NCBI GenBank assembly: GCA_013360915.1
Contig: JABWAT010000015.1
Span: 1 to 58,323, forward strand
Length of the DNA: 58,323 nucleotides
Reading direction: 5' to 3'
Origin: Bacteroidota bacterium
Lineage (GTDB): Bacteria > Bacteroidota > JABWAT01
Shown here: positions 35,037 through 44,542 of the stretch, piece by piece
How positions within the stretch are numbered: the stretch's first letter is position 1
Layout: the number at the start of each line of letters is the position of its first letter
Program-made: the position numbers and the translations under genes
Notes under the pieces: generated by a model
Databases searched by the model: none
What the model was told of the DNA's origin: nothing
What the model saw: the letters and a program-made list of their open reading frames with translations, nothing else

Positions 35037-36121
35037 GATTCAGATACTCCGAATGGGATGGTAAAAGCAATTCCATTTCTGAACACCGGGTGATCGTTTC
35101 CGCTCTGTGCCGGTGATAGATCGACCAGACGGCCGTCGATTCCCGGTCGCCCGATGGCACCTTCCTTGCAGAACCGGGCCTGCTTGCGATGAAGATCCTG
35201 GTTTCCGAACCGGCCAAGAGACCCACCACCGCGAATAAACAGGTCATACCGGAGCAACCGGCCAAAATCGCCTTCGTCTTTCGGACTCAGTACCGACAGG
35301 CAAAAGACAAGCGGACTTGTTCTGTCTGGTTTTTGTTGAAAGTCGTTTGGTACCACCGGTGAAAATTTACCACAGCCCGTTGAGCGGTTGCCACCGATGC
35401 CTTCATCGCCCAGCATGCGCAGGGCGGCCAGATACCGGTTCAGTTCCGGTGTTTCCAGCTGGTGGTCCAGCAGGAAGTAAAATGCCGGAACCAGTGTCAT
35501 CTCCGTTGTTCCGGTTTGTACCCTTACCGGCTCAGTCAACCGGAAGGAAGCTTCCTGATACAGACTGCCCGTTTTATCATCGGTATGAACGGTTACCTTC
35601 GGCAGTTCGAGGGTTTCCAGAAAGGAAAAGCCGGGTTCACCGACCGGGATCTCGGTTGTCAGTGCAAGGAATGATTTTCCCAGACGGATAAGATCCTTGT
35701 TTGATTTCTGCAGAGAGTAGCTGGTACCGATGTGATTCCCGTTTACGGAAAGTCCTGCGGAAATCCGGGCATAGACACCCTCACTCACCCATTGAATTTT
35801 TTTGAGAACTTTCCGGTTTTTCACCTCATCGGATCCTTCCTGCCGGTAGGCAATATCGGGCCGGGGAAGAAAGCGGACCACACGGTTCAGTTCGGGAATC
35901 TCGATGCAGGGAAATGCTGAAGAAAGTCTGAACCGCCCTGCCCTTGCAGTGCCGATCATCTCCTGACCACTGCCATACATCCACTGAAACATGTTGACCC
36001 AGGCAGAAAAAAGGGTATCCGAGTGGATATACAGACTCGTATCATCCACATCGGTTTTCCCCAGATGAAACCGGGAACCGGAGGGAACCCGTAGAAGAAT
36101 TGGCAACATCGTCGTTCCCAT
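35033..36121 (-). CDS. csm4: Csm4
   Basis: A 362-residue RAMP protein. SGSRFHLGKTDVDDTSLYIHSDTLFSAW at residues 14-41 is the Csm4 signature, and GDEGIGGNRSTGCGKFSP near 232-249 is the glycine-rich loop. Csm4 binds the crRNA 5' tag and docks Cas10. It sits 1 nt after csm3. Confidence 0.93.
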   Translation of the reverse strand: MGTTMLPILLRVPSGSRFHLGKTDVDDTSLYIHSDTLFSAWVNMFQWMYGSGQEMIGTARAGRFRLSSAFPCIEIPELNRVVRFLPRPDIAYRQEGSDEVKNRKVLKKIQWVSEGVYARISAGLSVNGNHIGTSYSLQKSNKDLIRLGKSFLALTTEIPVGEPGFSFLETLELPKVTVHTDDKTGSLYQEASFRLTEPVRVQTGTTEMTLVPAFYFLLDHQLETPELNRYLAALRMLGDEGIGGNRSTGCGKFSPVVPNDFQQKPDRTSPLVFCLSVLSPKDEGDFGRLLRYDLFIRGGGSLGRFGNQDLHRKQARFCKEGAIGRPGIDGRLVDLSPAQSGNDHPVFRNGIAFTIPFGVSES

Positions 36122-36122
36122 C

Positions 36123-36806
36123 CTATCTGGTGAAATTGATGGTCACAGGTGTACCGTTGGCATTTTCTTCATAATCGCGAATGGTCTTTTTCGTGCTGAC
36201 AACATCAGAAAACCGGATTTTTCCATAGCCACGGCTTCCCTGTCCGCCCAGATAGTCATCTTCGAGAATTCGCATGGCTTTGGCCAGCATATCCAGGTGG
36301 ATGGATTCTTTGCCATCATCGAACTGGTTGTACACAATTTCGAAAGAAAAGCGGGCCCCGGCGGGCACTCTTTCCAACTGCCTCGGATGCTCGGCTGTGC
36401 CAGTCTTACGGTTAATGGTATTCTCCCACTTGCTTTCCGAGTAAGGAAGTTCCAGCTCTTTAAATTCAGGAGTGTTTTTAAAATGCTTCACATCGAGCAG
36501 GGCATCCCTGAATATCAGACGGGTTATCTGTGCATTGGAGCCGTCACGATCACCCTGATAACCGAATAATTCCTTGATCTCTTCATTGTCCTTATCCACT
36601 TTTTCTGAGCCTTGTTCGCGGGCCAGGATGGACCGGAGTTTTCCCTTGAGGGAGCTGCCGGGAATAAACGGTACCCCGCCGGCCGTTTTGATAACATTCA
36701 GATCAATGCCGCCAATATCCATGGCTGATTTTGAGCCGCCGATATGAAGGCCGGTTACGGCCTCGATGGAACCGGAGATGATGATTTTTGACTGTAGTTT
36801 GTGCAT
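36123..36806 (-). CDS. csm3: Csm3, backbone target-RNA nuclease
   Basis: A 227-residue RAMP protein that forms the filament backbone and cuts target RNA every 6 nt. TGLHIGGSKSAMDIGGIDLN at residues 18-37 holds the aspartate expected for catalysis (GGID, about residue 33), and VPFIPGSSLKGKLRSIL is the RAMP loop; GGQGSRGYGKIRF near 190 is the second glycine-rich loop. Length and motifs are normal, so cleavage should be intact. Confidence 0.95.
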   Translation of the reverse strand: MHKLQSKIIISGSIEAVTGLHIGGSKSAMDIGGIDLNVIKTAGGVPFIPGSSLKGKLRSILAREQGSEKVDKDNEEIKELFGYQGDRDGSNAQITRLIFRDALLDVKHFKNTPEFKELELPYSESKWENTINRKTGTAEHPRQLERVPAGARFSFEIVYNQFDDGKESIHLDMLAKAMRILEDDYLGGQGSRGYGKIRFSDVVSTKKTIRDYEENANGTPVTINFTR

Positions 36807-36808
36807 GG

Positions 36809-37273
36809 TTATTTTCTCCCAAAAAACCGGTGAAAGGCTATGATTGATTCAAGAAATTCAACTAATTCAGTTTTCTGATTGTCCGTTTTGACTTGTCTGA
36901 ATTGATCGTCCAGTAAAAGAAGCAGGTTTTTAAATCCCTCCTTTTCAGCCCGGCCATAGGCATAGGCAATTTTGGGCCGGAGTTTGTGAACATCGAGAAC
37001 AGTCAGGTCGGGTCGTTTCAGTGTCGAGAAAATATTTCGTATCTGAGAGGTTGTCATTTCATTCGAATTTTTCTCAACAAAACCCTTAACCTTTTCAATA
37101 TACTCATTGTAGGTTTCGGGGCTTTTCGGACTTAAAATCAGTTGGTAAAAATTTTCACCAAACTGCTTTTTAACTTCCGAAAGCTTGTCCTCTGCTGTTT
37201 GTCTTTCTGGTCTGCCCCCTCCTTGCTGCGGCCTTGGACCAGGACTATTTTGCGGGCGCTGTTGATATTGCAT
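36809..37273 (-). CDS. csm2: Csm2 small subunit
   Basis: A 154-residue helical small subunit, placed between cas10 and csm3 as usual. The first 25 residues are a Gln/Pro/Gly/Arg-rich disordered tail not typical of Csm2; the rest (MTTSQIRNIFSTLKRPDLTV and KLRPKIAYAYGRAEKEGFKN) matches the family. It starts 2 nt after the cas10 stop. Confidence 0.88.
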   Translation of the reverse strand: MQYQQRPQNSPGPRPQQGGGRPERQTAEDKLSEVKKQFGENFYQLILSPKSPETYNEYIEKVKGFVEKNSNEMTTSQIRNIFSTLKRPDLTVLDVHKLRPKIAYAYGRAEKEGFKNLLLLLDDQFRQVKTDNQKTELVEFLESIIAFHRFFGRK

Positions 37274-37275
37274 GA

Positions 37276-39849
37276 TTACTCTTGCTCCTTCGGTTGGTTT
37301 TTAATGAGACGTGATTCAAATTCGGCCCAACGGGCGGCCACGGCCACCAGCATGGGTTCGGTATCCTGACCCTTTAATCGTTTGAAAACGATCTGGTTGA
37401 TTTTTTCGATGAGTTGGTCGGTCTGTTTTTTACCAGGCGAGTCCGTGTCTTTGCCGGCTGTTTCCCGGAAGGAATAAGCCAGGCGCCAGAGTCTCGGCAG
37501 CGGGATGTGAGATTTGCGATTTCCGCGGCGAAGCGGTTCAAGTTCCCGGGAAAAAAGCAACAATTTACCGATCACCGATCGTGCTTTTTTCTGCTTCACC
37601 AGATTGAGAATATCATCTTTCAACTGTCTCGCTTCATCGAATTCATCCCAGGAGAGGGTGTATCCGAAAACGCTTATGGCATTTTTAACCAGATTCCCTG
37701 CCGCATCTTGTCTGGACTTTGCTTCATCCAGTGCCTCATCGGCCAGATGGGCAAACCGTTTAACCGGAAATTTGTCATCTACCAGGAGTAGCCCGGCCGA
37801 CAAGGTAATTCCCGGGTGATTGCCGGTGAATTCTTTAAAATCAGACCGGATCCGGGTTGCAAAACTGAATAGCCTGTCCCAGGCACCCACTGCAAAAAAG
37901 TCATCACCGCCCGAAAAAACGGTGTATATGTCATACCGGTAATCGGGTTCCTGTATGATGGTGTTTATGTACCCCTCAAAAAACCATCGAAGGTTTCTGG
38001 AAAGTGACGCAATCCGCGAGATGGACTTTAACTCTTCGGGCAGTCCGGTTTCGAACAGACTTCCAAGATTGTCGATGTCCATTTTCAGAATTCCGATTTT
38101 GGGTGTTCCGGTTCTGGATTCAGCGAACCGGGCCATGTGATGGAAGGTAATGGCCTGCTCTGGTATGGGTTTTTCCTCGCTTTTCAGATCGTCAGTTTCC
38201 AGCTTTTCCATGATCGATTTCCAATACTCCATTGAGGAAGGACCGTTGTCGTCGGCAGGTGTATGCCGCCAGACCGGGACATCCTTTACCAGAAACCGGA
38301 AGCCGGCCAGCGTGTTTCTGGAAATGCACCCAGGCCCACAAAACCGTGTATCGTTGAGCAGGATTGAGGATGGTGACAGTTTGTCTGAAGGAGAAATGAT
38401 CAGCTCGTAGCCCAGGTCATGGATGGTTTTCTGCCATCCCGCCCTTTCAGTCGTTCCGGCAGGCAGTGGCTGGATAGATAGTCCTTTTGCATTGTACAGA
38501 TTCCGGCTCAGTTCATCAACCCGGCGAACGGGCTGTCCGTCCTGCTGAGGCAGCGGGTCAAAAATTTCCTTTGCAGACAGTTCTTTAAACCGCTGTCTTT
38601 TTGCAATGTTAACCGATTCGCCCACCTCTTTCCATCGGTCGGTGATTTTGTTTCCTCCATCCTTTTTAATAAAATCAGTGATGCTGAGCGGCGTAAAACC
38701 GAAGGCAATAAATAAATTATCCTGCAGAAGTGCACGGGAAATATCCGGAATCAGGGACCGGAGTTTTTCCACTTTGCAGGAGGGGATAACCAGATAAAAA
38801 TTACCACCGCCATTGTAGAGCAAATTGACTGGTTTCAGATCCAACCCATCGAGCAGAAAGCGGGCAACCACATCGGAAAGAGTCTGTACATAAAAGGACC
38901 GGCCTTTCAGCGATTTGGCTGTGGAAATTTTTTCTCCCCGTTCATCGAGAAGACGGGACGGGATATTGAAAATAAAATCCTGAATTCCCGATACATCTCC
39001 ACACACAAGGGTGACCGGTGCAGGCAGATCATGGTAGCCATCCTTTGAAAGAATGGCAGAATCCTTGCCCTTCCAGGAACCATGCAGATATTCATCATAC
39101 AGGCAAACAGCTAACGCAGCTGTTACGCGGCTGTGGTCGTACAGATTGATATCTGGTTTAGAGAGGCGTTCCTTGCCGTTGAATTCCACCGGTGTTTGTG
39201 CCGGGACATTGGACAGGTATTTCTCCATCAGATAGAGTAAGCCCTCCTCTGTTGGCTTTGACCGGCAGGCTTCCAGAAACTCTTGTACCAATGGGCGATA
39301 GGGAACCAGTTTCTCATCCTGAACTGCCGATTCAAGGTGATCGGGGAAGGCAGCGTTGCGTTCGGTCGACAGGGAGGAAAAATCGAGATACCTGGTTTTT
39401 TCCGGCTTCAATTGACTGATCTTACCGTCGACCGATACATCAATATTCACGTCCCGGAAGGGTGATTGCAGCCGGGCAAGGTGATATTTTTCTGGCATTA
39501 ATTCTGCATCTTCTATCCGTTCTGCTGATGCACAGTCATCGGCAATCCGGATCAGTTTAAGAGGGACCCCCTTTTTATCGATGGATTCGAAGTCCCCTTT
39601 GGTGGGATCATTGCCCCGGTGGTGCCAGAGGGCGAAACTGGAAACAGCGTTGGTCAGAAAGGGCATGTATGAACGGAATTCATCGATGAACCAGGCAGAA
39701 TACCGTTTATGGGCGTAGGTCTCTGAGGCATCCCCCCGATCCACATAGGATTTGGCTGCCCGTTGAATCTCTTCAAGTTTGCCCCTCTCAACAAATTTTC
39801 CGATGTCATGGAGCAGCGCCCCGAAGTATACGTTGTTACGATCAGACAT
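37276..39849 (-). CDS. csm1: Cas10/Csm1 with HD nuclease and cyclase motifs
   Basis: An 857-residue large subunit. An N-terminal HD domain is marked by FGALLHDIGKFVERG at residues 9-23. Two palm-like domains follow; the second has SGGDDFFAVG near residue 644, the GGDD motif needed to make cyclic oligoadenylates from ATP. A cysteine pair in FCGPGCISRN near 505 may bind zinc. Both catalytic centres look intact, so target RNA binding should trigger ssDNA cutting and second-messenger synthesis, feeding the CARF effectors at 21185 and 26103. It starts 20 nt after the second cas6. Confidence 0.96.
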   Translation of the reverse strand: MSDRNNVYFGALLHDIGKFVERGKLEEIQRAAKSYVDRGDASETYAHKRYSAWFIDEFRSYMPFLTNAVSSFALWHHRGNDPTKGDFESIDKKGVPLKLIRIADDCASAERIEDAELMPEKYHLARLQSPFRDVNIDVSVDGKISQLKPEKTRYLDFSSLSTERNAAFPDHLESAVQDEKLVPYRPLVQEFLEACRSKPTEEGLLYLMEKYLSNVPAQTPVEFNGKERLSKPDINLYDHSRVTAALAVCLYDEYLHGSWKGKDSAILSKDGYHDLPAPVTLVCGDVSGIQDFIFNIPSRLLDERGEKISTAKSLKGRSFYVQTLSDVVARFLLDGLDLKPVNLLYNGGGNFYLVIPSCKVEKLRSLIPDISRALLQDNLFIAFGFTPLSITDFIKKDGGNKITDRWKEVGESVNIAKRQRFKELSAKEIFDPLPQQDGQPVRRVDELSRNLYNAKGLSIQPLPAGTTERAGWQKTIHDLGYELIISPSDKLSPSSILLNDTRFCGPGCISRNTLAGFRFLVKDVPVWRHTPADDNGPSSMEYWKSIMEKLETDDLKSEEKPIPEQAITFHHMARFAESRTGTPKIGILKMDIDNLGSLFETGLPEELKSISRIASLSRNLRWFFEGYINTIIQEPDYRYDIYTVFSGGDDFFAVGAWDRLFSFATRIRSDFKEFTGNHPGITLSAGLLLVDDKFPVKRFAHLADEALDEAKSRQDAAGNLVKNAISVFGYTLSWDEFDEARQLKDDILNLVKQKKARSVIGKLLLFSRELEPLRRGNRKSHIPLPRLWRLAYSFRETAGKDTDSPGKKQTDQLIEKINQIVFKRLKGQDTEPMLVAVAARWAEFESRLIKNQPKEQE

Positions 39850-39869
39850 GATGGATTCCCATTTCCTTT

Positions 39870-40667
39870 CTAAACATTGGTTTCAATTGATTGAACTGGA
39901 TTCCCCGGTTCCAGACAGCCGAATCCCATGGCAGTCGATTCGCCCAATCCGCATTCTACTGCAAACTGTTTCAAGGCTGCGGGACCGTGCAGGGTAACGG
40001 CGCACTGATAACCAAAGACGGTCAGTCGTTCGGGACCCAGACCCGTGCGAATAAATCCGTAATTTTTAGGTGCCCAGTACGCGTGATCCACAGTTACCCG
40101 TAACGGACCGGCTCCCTCCGGCGGTGGTGTGCCGTAAAACAGGGTGTATTTTTCGAGCAGGTTGCTGGTAACGGCCTGTTCCCAGTCCGGGTCATTGGGC
40201 CGGATGTTCCATTTGGAGCCATCCGGATTTTTACGGTGTACCGTAATCGGCGACCGGGTATAACAGGGCACCGCTTCCTCATCGGTATATTGAGGAGAGG
40301 GTTCCGATTCAACCAATCCGACTTTCAGATCGCCGAATCCGTTCAGAGCCAGCTTTCTGCCATGAAACAGGCCAGCCAGAAAATGATCCATGACTTCATG
40401 TCGGGGTGTATGAAAGCGGAACCACACGGGTTTCCGTATGATGACCTGACGGTTGACCGCATCCTTTTCCACCCCCTTCAGCCGGCTGAAGGTGTAAAAT
40501 TTAAAACGTTTGGAACTTTCGGACCAGCCCTGATGGTGAAGAAAGGCAGCAAACTCAGGATCGCTTTTTCTGAACAGGTTGTAAATGGCTGATGCCATCA
40601 GGTACGAATAATCTGAAGGGAGAGAAAAAACGTCTGGCGACGGTCGGCACTGAAGATTTAAAATCAT
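39870..40667 (-). CDS. cas6: Cas6 endoribonuclease (PF01881-like), second copy
   Basis: A 265-residue Cas6 unlike the one at 32145. DYSYLMASAIYNLFRKSDPEFAAFLHHQGW at residues 19-48 is the classical Cas6 N-terminal region with a candidate His, and VECGLGESTAMGFGCLEPG near 236-254 is the glycine-rich loop. It lies directly before cas10. It may process array 1, array 2, or both, since the two repeats differ in stem but share the tag. Confidence 0.92.
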   Translation of the reverse strand: MILNLQCRPSPDVFSLPSDYSYLMASAIYNLFRKSDPEFAAFLHHQGWSESSKRFKFYTFSRLKGVEKDAVNRQVIIRKPVWFRFHTPRHEVMDHFLAGLFHGRKLALNGFGDLKVGLVESEPSPQYTDEEAVPCYTRSPITVHRKNPDGSKWNIRPNDPDWEQAVTSNLLEKYTLFYGTPPPEGAGPLRVTVDHAYWAPKNYGFIRTGLGPERLTVFGYQCAVTLHGPAALKQFAVECGLGESTAMGFGCLEPGNPVQSIETNV

Positions 40668-40763
40668 CGATTTCCCCGAGTATCAATACAATGAAATTGG
40701 GTATTATTTATTTTTTTAATGATTAAAAGTCAATTAAATTTTATTTCGGATCGGATAAATGGG

Positions 40764-41561
40764 TTATCGTGGCTTGCCTGCCCGGTAAAACCGGTACTCA
40801 TCGTCCCAGCAAAACTGAATGCGGTCTTCTTGCCGGCACAACCGCCTGAGTGTTTCCTGAACAGGCACCGGTATGGTGCATGCAGGATGACCGATCAGAT
40901 CGGTGCATGCCTGAAACTGACCGTTCCGCCGCAGGAGATGGGCACTGATGAGTGGTTCGATCATGCAGGTGTTGCCGATGATCATTTGCTGTAACTGATA
41001 CCGGTGGATCCCTGTCTGGTCACGGATACTAAAATAGGCCGGTGCAGGCGGGGGCGTTACCTCAAGAAGCGCAGACAGCCGGCGATTGTTCTCATGTAAA
41101 ACGGTCTCCGTTTCAGCGACATTAAAAAGAGGAAGGCCGTTCCGTTCATTCTCATTGGTCATCCAAAGGATACCTGTTCGCAGATACCTTTCTTCGGAAT
41201 CCGTTTCAAAAATCCCACGGGTCACTGTTTCAATAAAGTCGTCCACGGTGGTTATCATCCGTGAAAATCCGGCCTTGATTCGTTCCACCTCTCCTTCAAA
41301 CTCAAAATCTACCTTCCGGTATTTTCTTTCCCAGGGCGGAACCCGGCGGATTTTCCCGATCTGTTCCAGTTTTTCATACCAGACAATCTGATGGCATCGG
41401 GGACATTTTCCGATTTCACAGATTTCCATCATACCGGGTCCGTAAACTGATCCATCGCAATAATAAATGGCATCAAAATTGTTCCCGCTGTCCATGCTGG
41501 CAACTGCAAGGGGGTTTCCGCAACCGGAACAGGCGTAGACAATATCTGGCCCGATCGTCAT
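40764..41561 (-). CDS. Zinc-ribbon protein of unknown function
   Basis: A 265-residue protein. Two cysteine pairs, CSGCGNPL at residues 11-18 and CPRCHQIVWYE at 53-63, should form a zinc ribbon. The rest has a helical middle (KAGFSRMITTVDDFIETV) and no motif I know. The start overlaps the stop of the C2H2-nuclease gene by 4 nt, so the two products are made together, and the pair lies upstream of cas6-cas10 in the same direction. Confidence 0.6.
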   Translation of the reverse strand: MTIGPDIVYACSGCGNPLAVASMDSGNNFDAIYYCDGSVYGPGMMEICEIGKCPRCHQIVWYEKLEQIGKIRRVPPWERKYRKVDFEFEGEVERIKAGFSRMITTVDDFIETVTRGIFETDSEERYLRTGILWMTNENERNGLPLFNVAETETVLHENNRRLSALLEVTPPPAPAYFSIRDQTGIHRYQLQQMIIGNTCMIEPLISAHLLRRNGQFQACTDLIGHPACTIPVPVQETLRRLCRQEDRIQFCWDDEYRFYRAGKPR

Positions 41562-42334
41562 GAACTCCTCTTTTCCTCATCTGCCAGCGGACCGATCAGG
41601 TGATCCCGGACGGACGGCCATTGGGTATCCCACCTGGGTGGTGCCGGCATTTCCTGCCAATCCCGGAATGTCAGCCAGATAAACTCTGGAAATGCGTCCT
41701 TTTCAGGGTCTTGTGAAATGATCACAAACCGGACCTTGTCTGGCAAAGGAGATGAACCGATCAGTCCCCGGAGATACCGGTATTTCTGTTTTTTTGCGGA
41801 CCGGGCCTCGACCTGCTGCAGTCCACGCATCAGGACGCCGGGTGTTGTTTTCAGCAATGCCTGATAAACCTGCAATTGATCATCCCGCCTGCTGGACCGG
41901 TCGGTCTTCAGTTCTGCCAGAATCCATTCATCCTGACCGGAGGGATCCCGGCGGTTCAGCAGAAAATCAGCATTGGTGCTTTGAGCAGACCCCGCCTTTT
42001 TCAGCGGAAATTCCGGCGCGATCAGTGTAACCGATCCTCCCAGTTTCCATTCGAGAAAGGAAGGGAGAAACAGAGCCAGCAGGGTGCCGGTGGCCCGCTC
42101 ATACTGGTATTTCGGGACCGCACGCCATCGGTTAAGCAAAACCAGGTAGTCCCGTAACAACGGATCGGCTGGCTCTGAAAGTGCCGGCCGGGGAACTGGT
42201 GATGGCTGATCGGTCCGTCCCATGCCATCATGTCCGCCATACCGGCTGCTGCCGTTGATGTGCTTTTGCAAATGGTGCTCCGAGGCTGCTGAAATTCCGC
42301 AGAGCGGACAGTGAAATTGCTTCGTTGATTTCAT
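41558..42334 (-). CDS. C2H2-zinc-finger PD-(D/E)XK nuclease-like protein
   Basis: A 258-residue protein. Residues 9-33 hold a C2H2-like finger (CPLCG...HLQKHINGSSRYGGH). A linker leads to a PD-(D/E)XK-like core: NADFLLNRRDPSGQDEWILAELKTD near residues 123-147 gives an aspartate then E-L-K, followed by DQLQVYQALL, a typical helix with Gln/Tyr. ALFLPSFLEWKLGG precedes it. It could be a sequence-guided or accessory nuclease of the type III locus. No family name assigned. Confidence 0.65.
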   Translation of the reverse strand: MKSTKQFHCPLCGISAASEHHLQKHINGSSRYGGHDGMGRTDQPSPVPRPALSEPADPLLRDYLVLLNRWRAVPKYQYERATGTLLALFLPSFLEWKLGGSVTLIAPEFPLKKAGSAQSTNADFLLNRRDPSGQDEWILAELKTDRSSRRDDQLQVYQALLKTTPGVLMRGLQQVEARSAKKQKYRYLRGLIGSSPLPDKVRFVIISQDPEKDAFPEFIWLTFRDWQEMPAPPRWDTQWPSVRDHLIGPLADEEKRSS

Positions 42335-42358
42335 CGGATTCTGTTCTTCTTCAGATTA

Positions 42359-42688
42359 TTAATTGAGTTGATTTCCTGTATCGACGGCATTCAGCGAACC
42401 TGCAGGCGGATCTTCTTCTGGTGTGACCATGAAATAGGATTCAATGTGGTGTGTGTTTGAATCGGTCCGGATGTTTTTCTGAATGGAAAAAGCGTGATCC
42501 TTGTGGCAGAACAGATAAATGACAGTTTCAGCCGGTTGGCCGGGAAAAACAAACCGGGCCTTCATTTCCAGCTGATACCGGTAAATGATATCAAAGGCCT
42601 CTTCTTCGGTCAGATAATACTTTTTGATTGCGTCGGGCATAAAGTCGGGTGGTTTCTTAAAAACCGGGGATGTGTTCTTTTTTTCCAT
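42359..42688 (-). CDS. Hypothetical protein in CRISPR operon
   Basis: A 109-residue protein I do not recognise. A helix (TEEEAFDIIYRYQLEMKARF) and two strands (ETVIYLFCHKD, HHIESYFMVTPEE) are the visible elements. It precedes the C2H2-nuclease gene by 24 nt. Confidence 0.55.
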   Translation of the reverse strand: MEKKNTSPVFKKPPDFMPDAIKKYYLTEEEAFDIIYRYQLEMKARFVFPGQPAETVIYLFCHKDHAFSIQKNIRTDSNTHHIESYFMVTPEEDPPAGSLNAVDTGNQLN

Positions 42689-42777
42689 GGCCGTTCAGTT
42701 TATTCCTTGTTTTCCTGATAAGAGGAGTAAACCTGCCGGTTTTCCAGACGGGCAAGCAAAAAAAGACAGTTACCGGT

Positions 42778-43581
42778 TTAGCCGCCGGTGGCTAACGGAA
42801 ATTTCTGATCAAAGGCCGCCAGCACCGATAGAAATTCATCGGGCAACCGTTCCGTGACTTCATGGTATATGCTGTCAGGTATGTGGTTATAAAACGCGGC
42901 GGCGATTCCGCCGGTGATGCAGGCAATGGTATCGCTGTCACCCCCGATGGATATGGCCAGACGGATGGCACTTTCAAAATCGCTGCTCTCAAGAAAGGCC
43001 ACGATGGCCTGTGGTACCGATCCCTGACAGGTTTCATCGAATTGATAGTAGTCGCGGATGGAACCGGGCGTGAACCCAAGGTCATATTCAAAAACAGAAA
43101 TGATGTGTTCACGGATTTCGGTTTTAGCGGCCCCGTGCCGTGCAAGAAAGATGGCAGAAGTCACCGCCTGTGCGCCCTTGATTCCTTCGGGATGATTGTG
43201 AGTAACCTGCGCACTTTCTCTGGCGAGTTCCATGGCGGACACGAGCGTGGTTGCCGCAAATCCCACCGGACTGACCCGCATGGCAGACCCGTTGCCAAAA
43301 CTGTTGTAGGGTTGTGGTTTTTCTGATTGAATCCACTTTTTAAACCGGCCGCCATATCCTCTGCCCGGATAGGCCCGTGCATAGCCATGCAGCAAACGGG
43401 AAAGATCCCCGCCGTGAACCAGCCAATCGGCGACGGCAACGGTAAGGACGGTGTCATCGGTAAAATCCGATTCAGTCACAAACAGGGGAAAACTGGTGGA
43501 CCGGCAATTGTCCCATTCGAAAACCGAGCCGATCACATCGCCGGCAATGGCACCAAGAATGGTGTGTGAGAGTGTGTTCAT
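42778..43581 (-). CDS. ADP-ribosylglycohydrolase family protein
   Basis: A 267-residue DraG/ARH-fold enzyme. LGAIAGDVIGSVFEW at residues 6-20, SDFTDDTVLTVAVADWL near 38 (metal-binding T-D-D), NSFGNGSAMRVSPVGF near 93-108 and SIGGDSDTIACITGGIAAAF near 217 (second metal site, D-S-D-T) are all diagnostic. It should remove ADP-ribose from a protein, nucleic acid or small molecule. Start at 43581 has a GAAAGGGG site upstream. It is the first gene of the minus-strand run leading into the csm genes. Confidence 0.9.
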   Translation of the reverse strand: MNTLSHTILGAIAGDVIGSVFEWDNCRSTSFPLFVTESDFTDDTVLTVAVADWLVHGGDLSRLLHGYARAYPGRGYGGRFKKWIQSEKPQPYNSFGNGSAMRVSPVGFAATTLVSAMELARESAQVTHNHPEGIKGAQAVTSAIFLARHGAAKTEIREHIISVFEYDLGFTPGSIRDYYQFDETCQGSVPQAIVAFLESSDFESAIRLAISIGGDSDTIACITGGIAAAFYNHIPDSIYHEVTERLPDEFLSVLAAFDQKFPLATGG

Positions 43582-43988
43582 GACAGGGCCCCTTTCAACA
43601 TGATATAAAACATACAAAAAATGAATCAGGACTGGAAACCAGTGGCCACGACATGAAATTCTGGCCGAACGTGGTTCAGCAGTTTACATACCTGATCGGA
43701 TTGGCGTTTCTCTTAACCCGTCCATAAAAGATGTCATTGGTAATGGGATGTGAATACAGATAAAAATAGTACCTGTGTGCTTTCTGGACTATTTCAGGAA
43801 TTGAATCTATAAGTTAATCAACCGCTGGGAATGACTGTTTGTCGGGATTGCAGATTCGTTCACTGATTACCCGTATTGAATGATTGTGAATCCGACTGTC
43901 AGCACCGCCAGCGGAGGCATCTTCCCACTGCACAACCCGTTAAGAAAAACAGAGTAGAAGCCGCAGCATGTATTGAATGTTTATTGGC
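43582..43988. other. Intergenic region, no gene seen
   Basis: Likely holds the promoter of the long minus-strand operon. A/T-rich around 43600-43625 and 43755-43815. No motif or RNA gene recognised. Confidence 0.35.
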
Positions 43989-44542
43989 TTACCTTTTTAT
44001 TTTCCTCAACAAAAAGTGAGTTCGTTCAAATGACCCGATACATTCTGACATGCGCTCAATTATTTCGATACCATTTTCTCTGTTCAGTCTTTCCATCTCG
44101 GATGCAGAATAAAAATATTGTGTTGGAAAGGAGTGATATAATCTTTTTGTTGTTCCTGAAGCCCTGGCATCAAACCAATCAAAATGGGTAAGGGTATCAA
44201 TCAAAATGAAATTGCAATGGTCTGACAATAAAGAAAAGTTACGCCAGGTATTTATCTGAAGGTTTTTGTCGATAATTCCATTTATAACACCGACAATCAG
44301 AAATGCAATATAAAATTCCTTAAACGGCAGGGTTCTGATGATACTTATCAAATCAGGATCAGAGATGTCCCCATGAATAAATTGATCGGATAAATGGCTG
44401 TCACGGATTAAATTACCAGATTTTTCTATCCCGAAAAAGGTAAGGTTTCTTTCTGTCCATACCGGAAAGGTTCGGTGACCTGTTCCGCAACCAATATCCG
44501 GGATGGCCGTTTTTGCCTATCGGTTAATAAAATACTTCTCAT
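43989..44542 (-). pseudogene. Frameshifted class I SAM-dependent methyltransferase
   Basis: Two frames join to one methyltransferase. An ATG at 44542 opens MRSILLTDRQK; after the five-A run at 44509-44513 the frame changes, and the second frame reads AIPDIGCGTGHRTFPVW (motif I, DIGCGTG), then HGDISDPD and on to 43989. One missing A in that run (five instead of six) explains it. A sequencing error is equally possible and would restore a gene of about 185 residues. The second frame has a stop just before the junction and no start codon. Confidence 0.65.
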
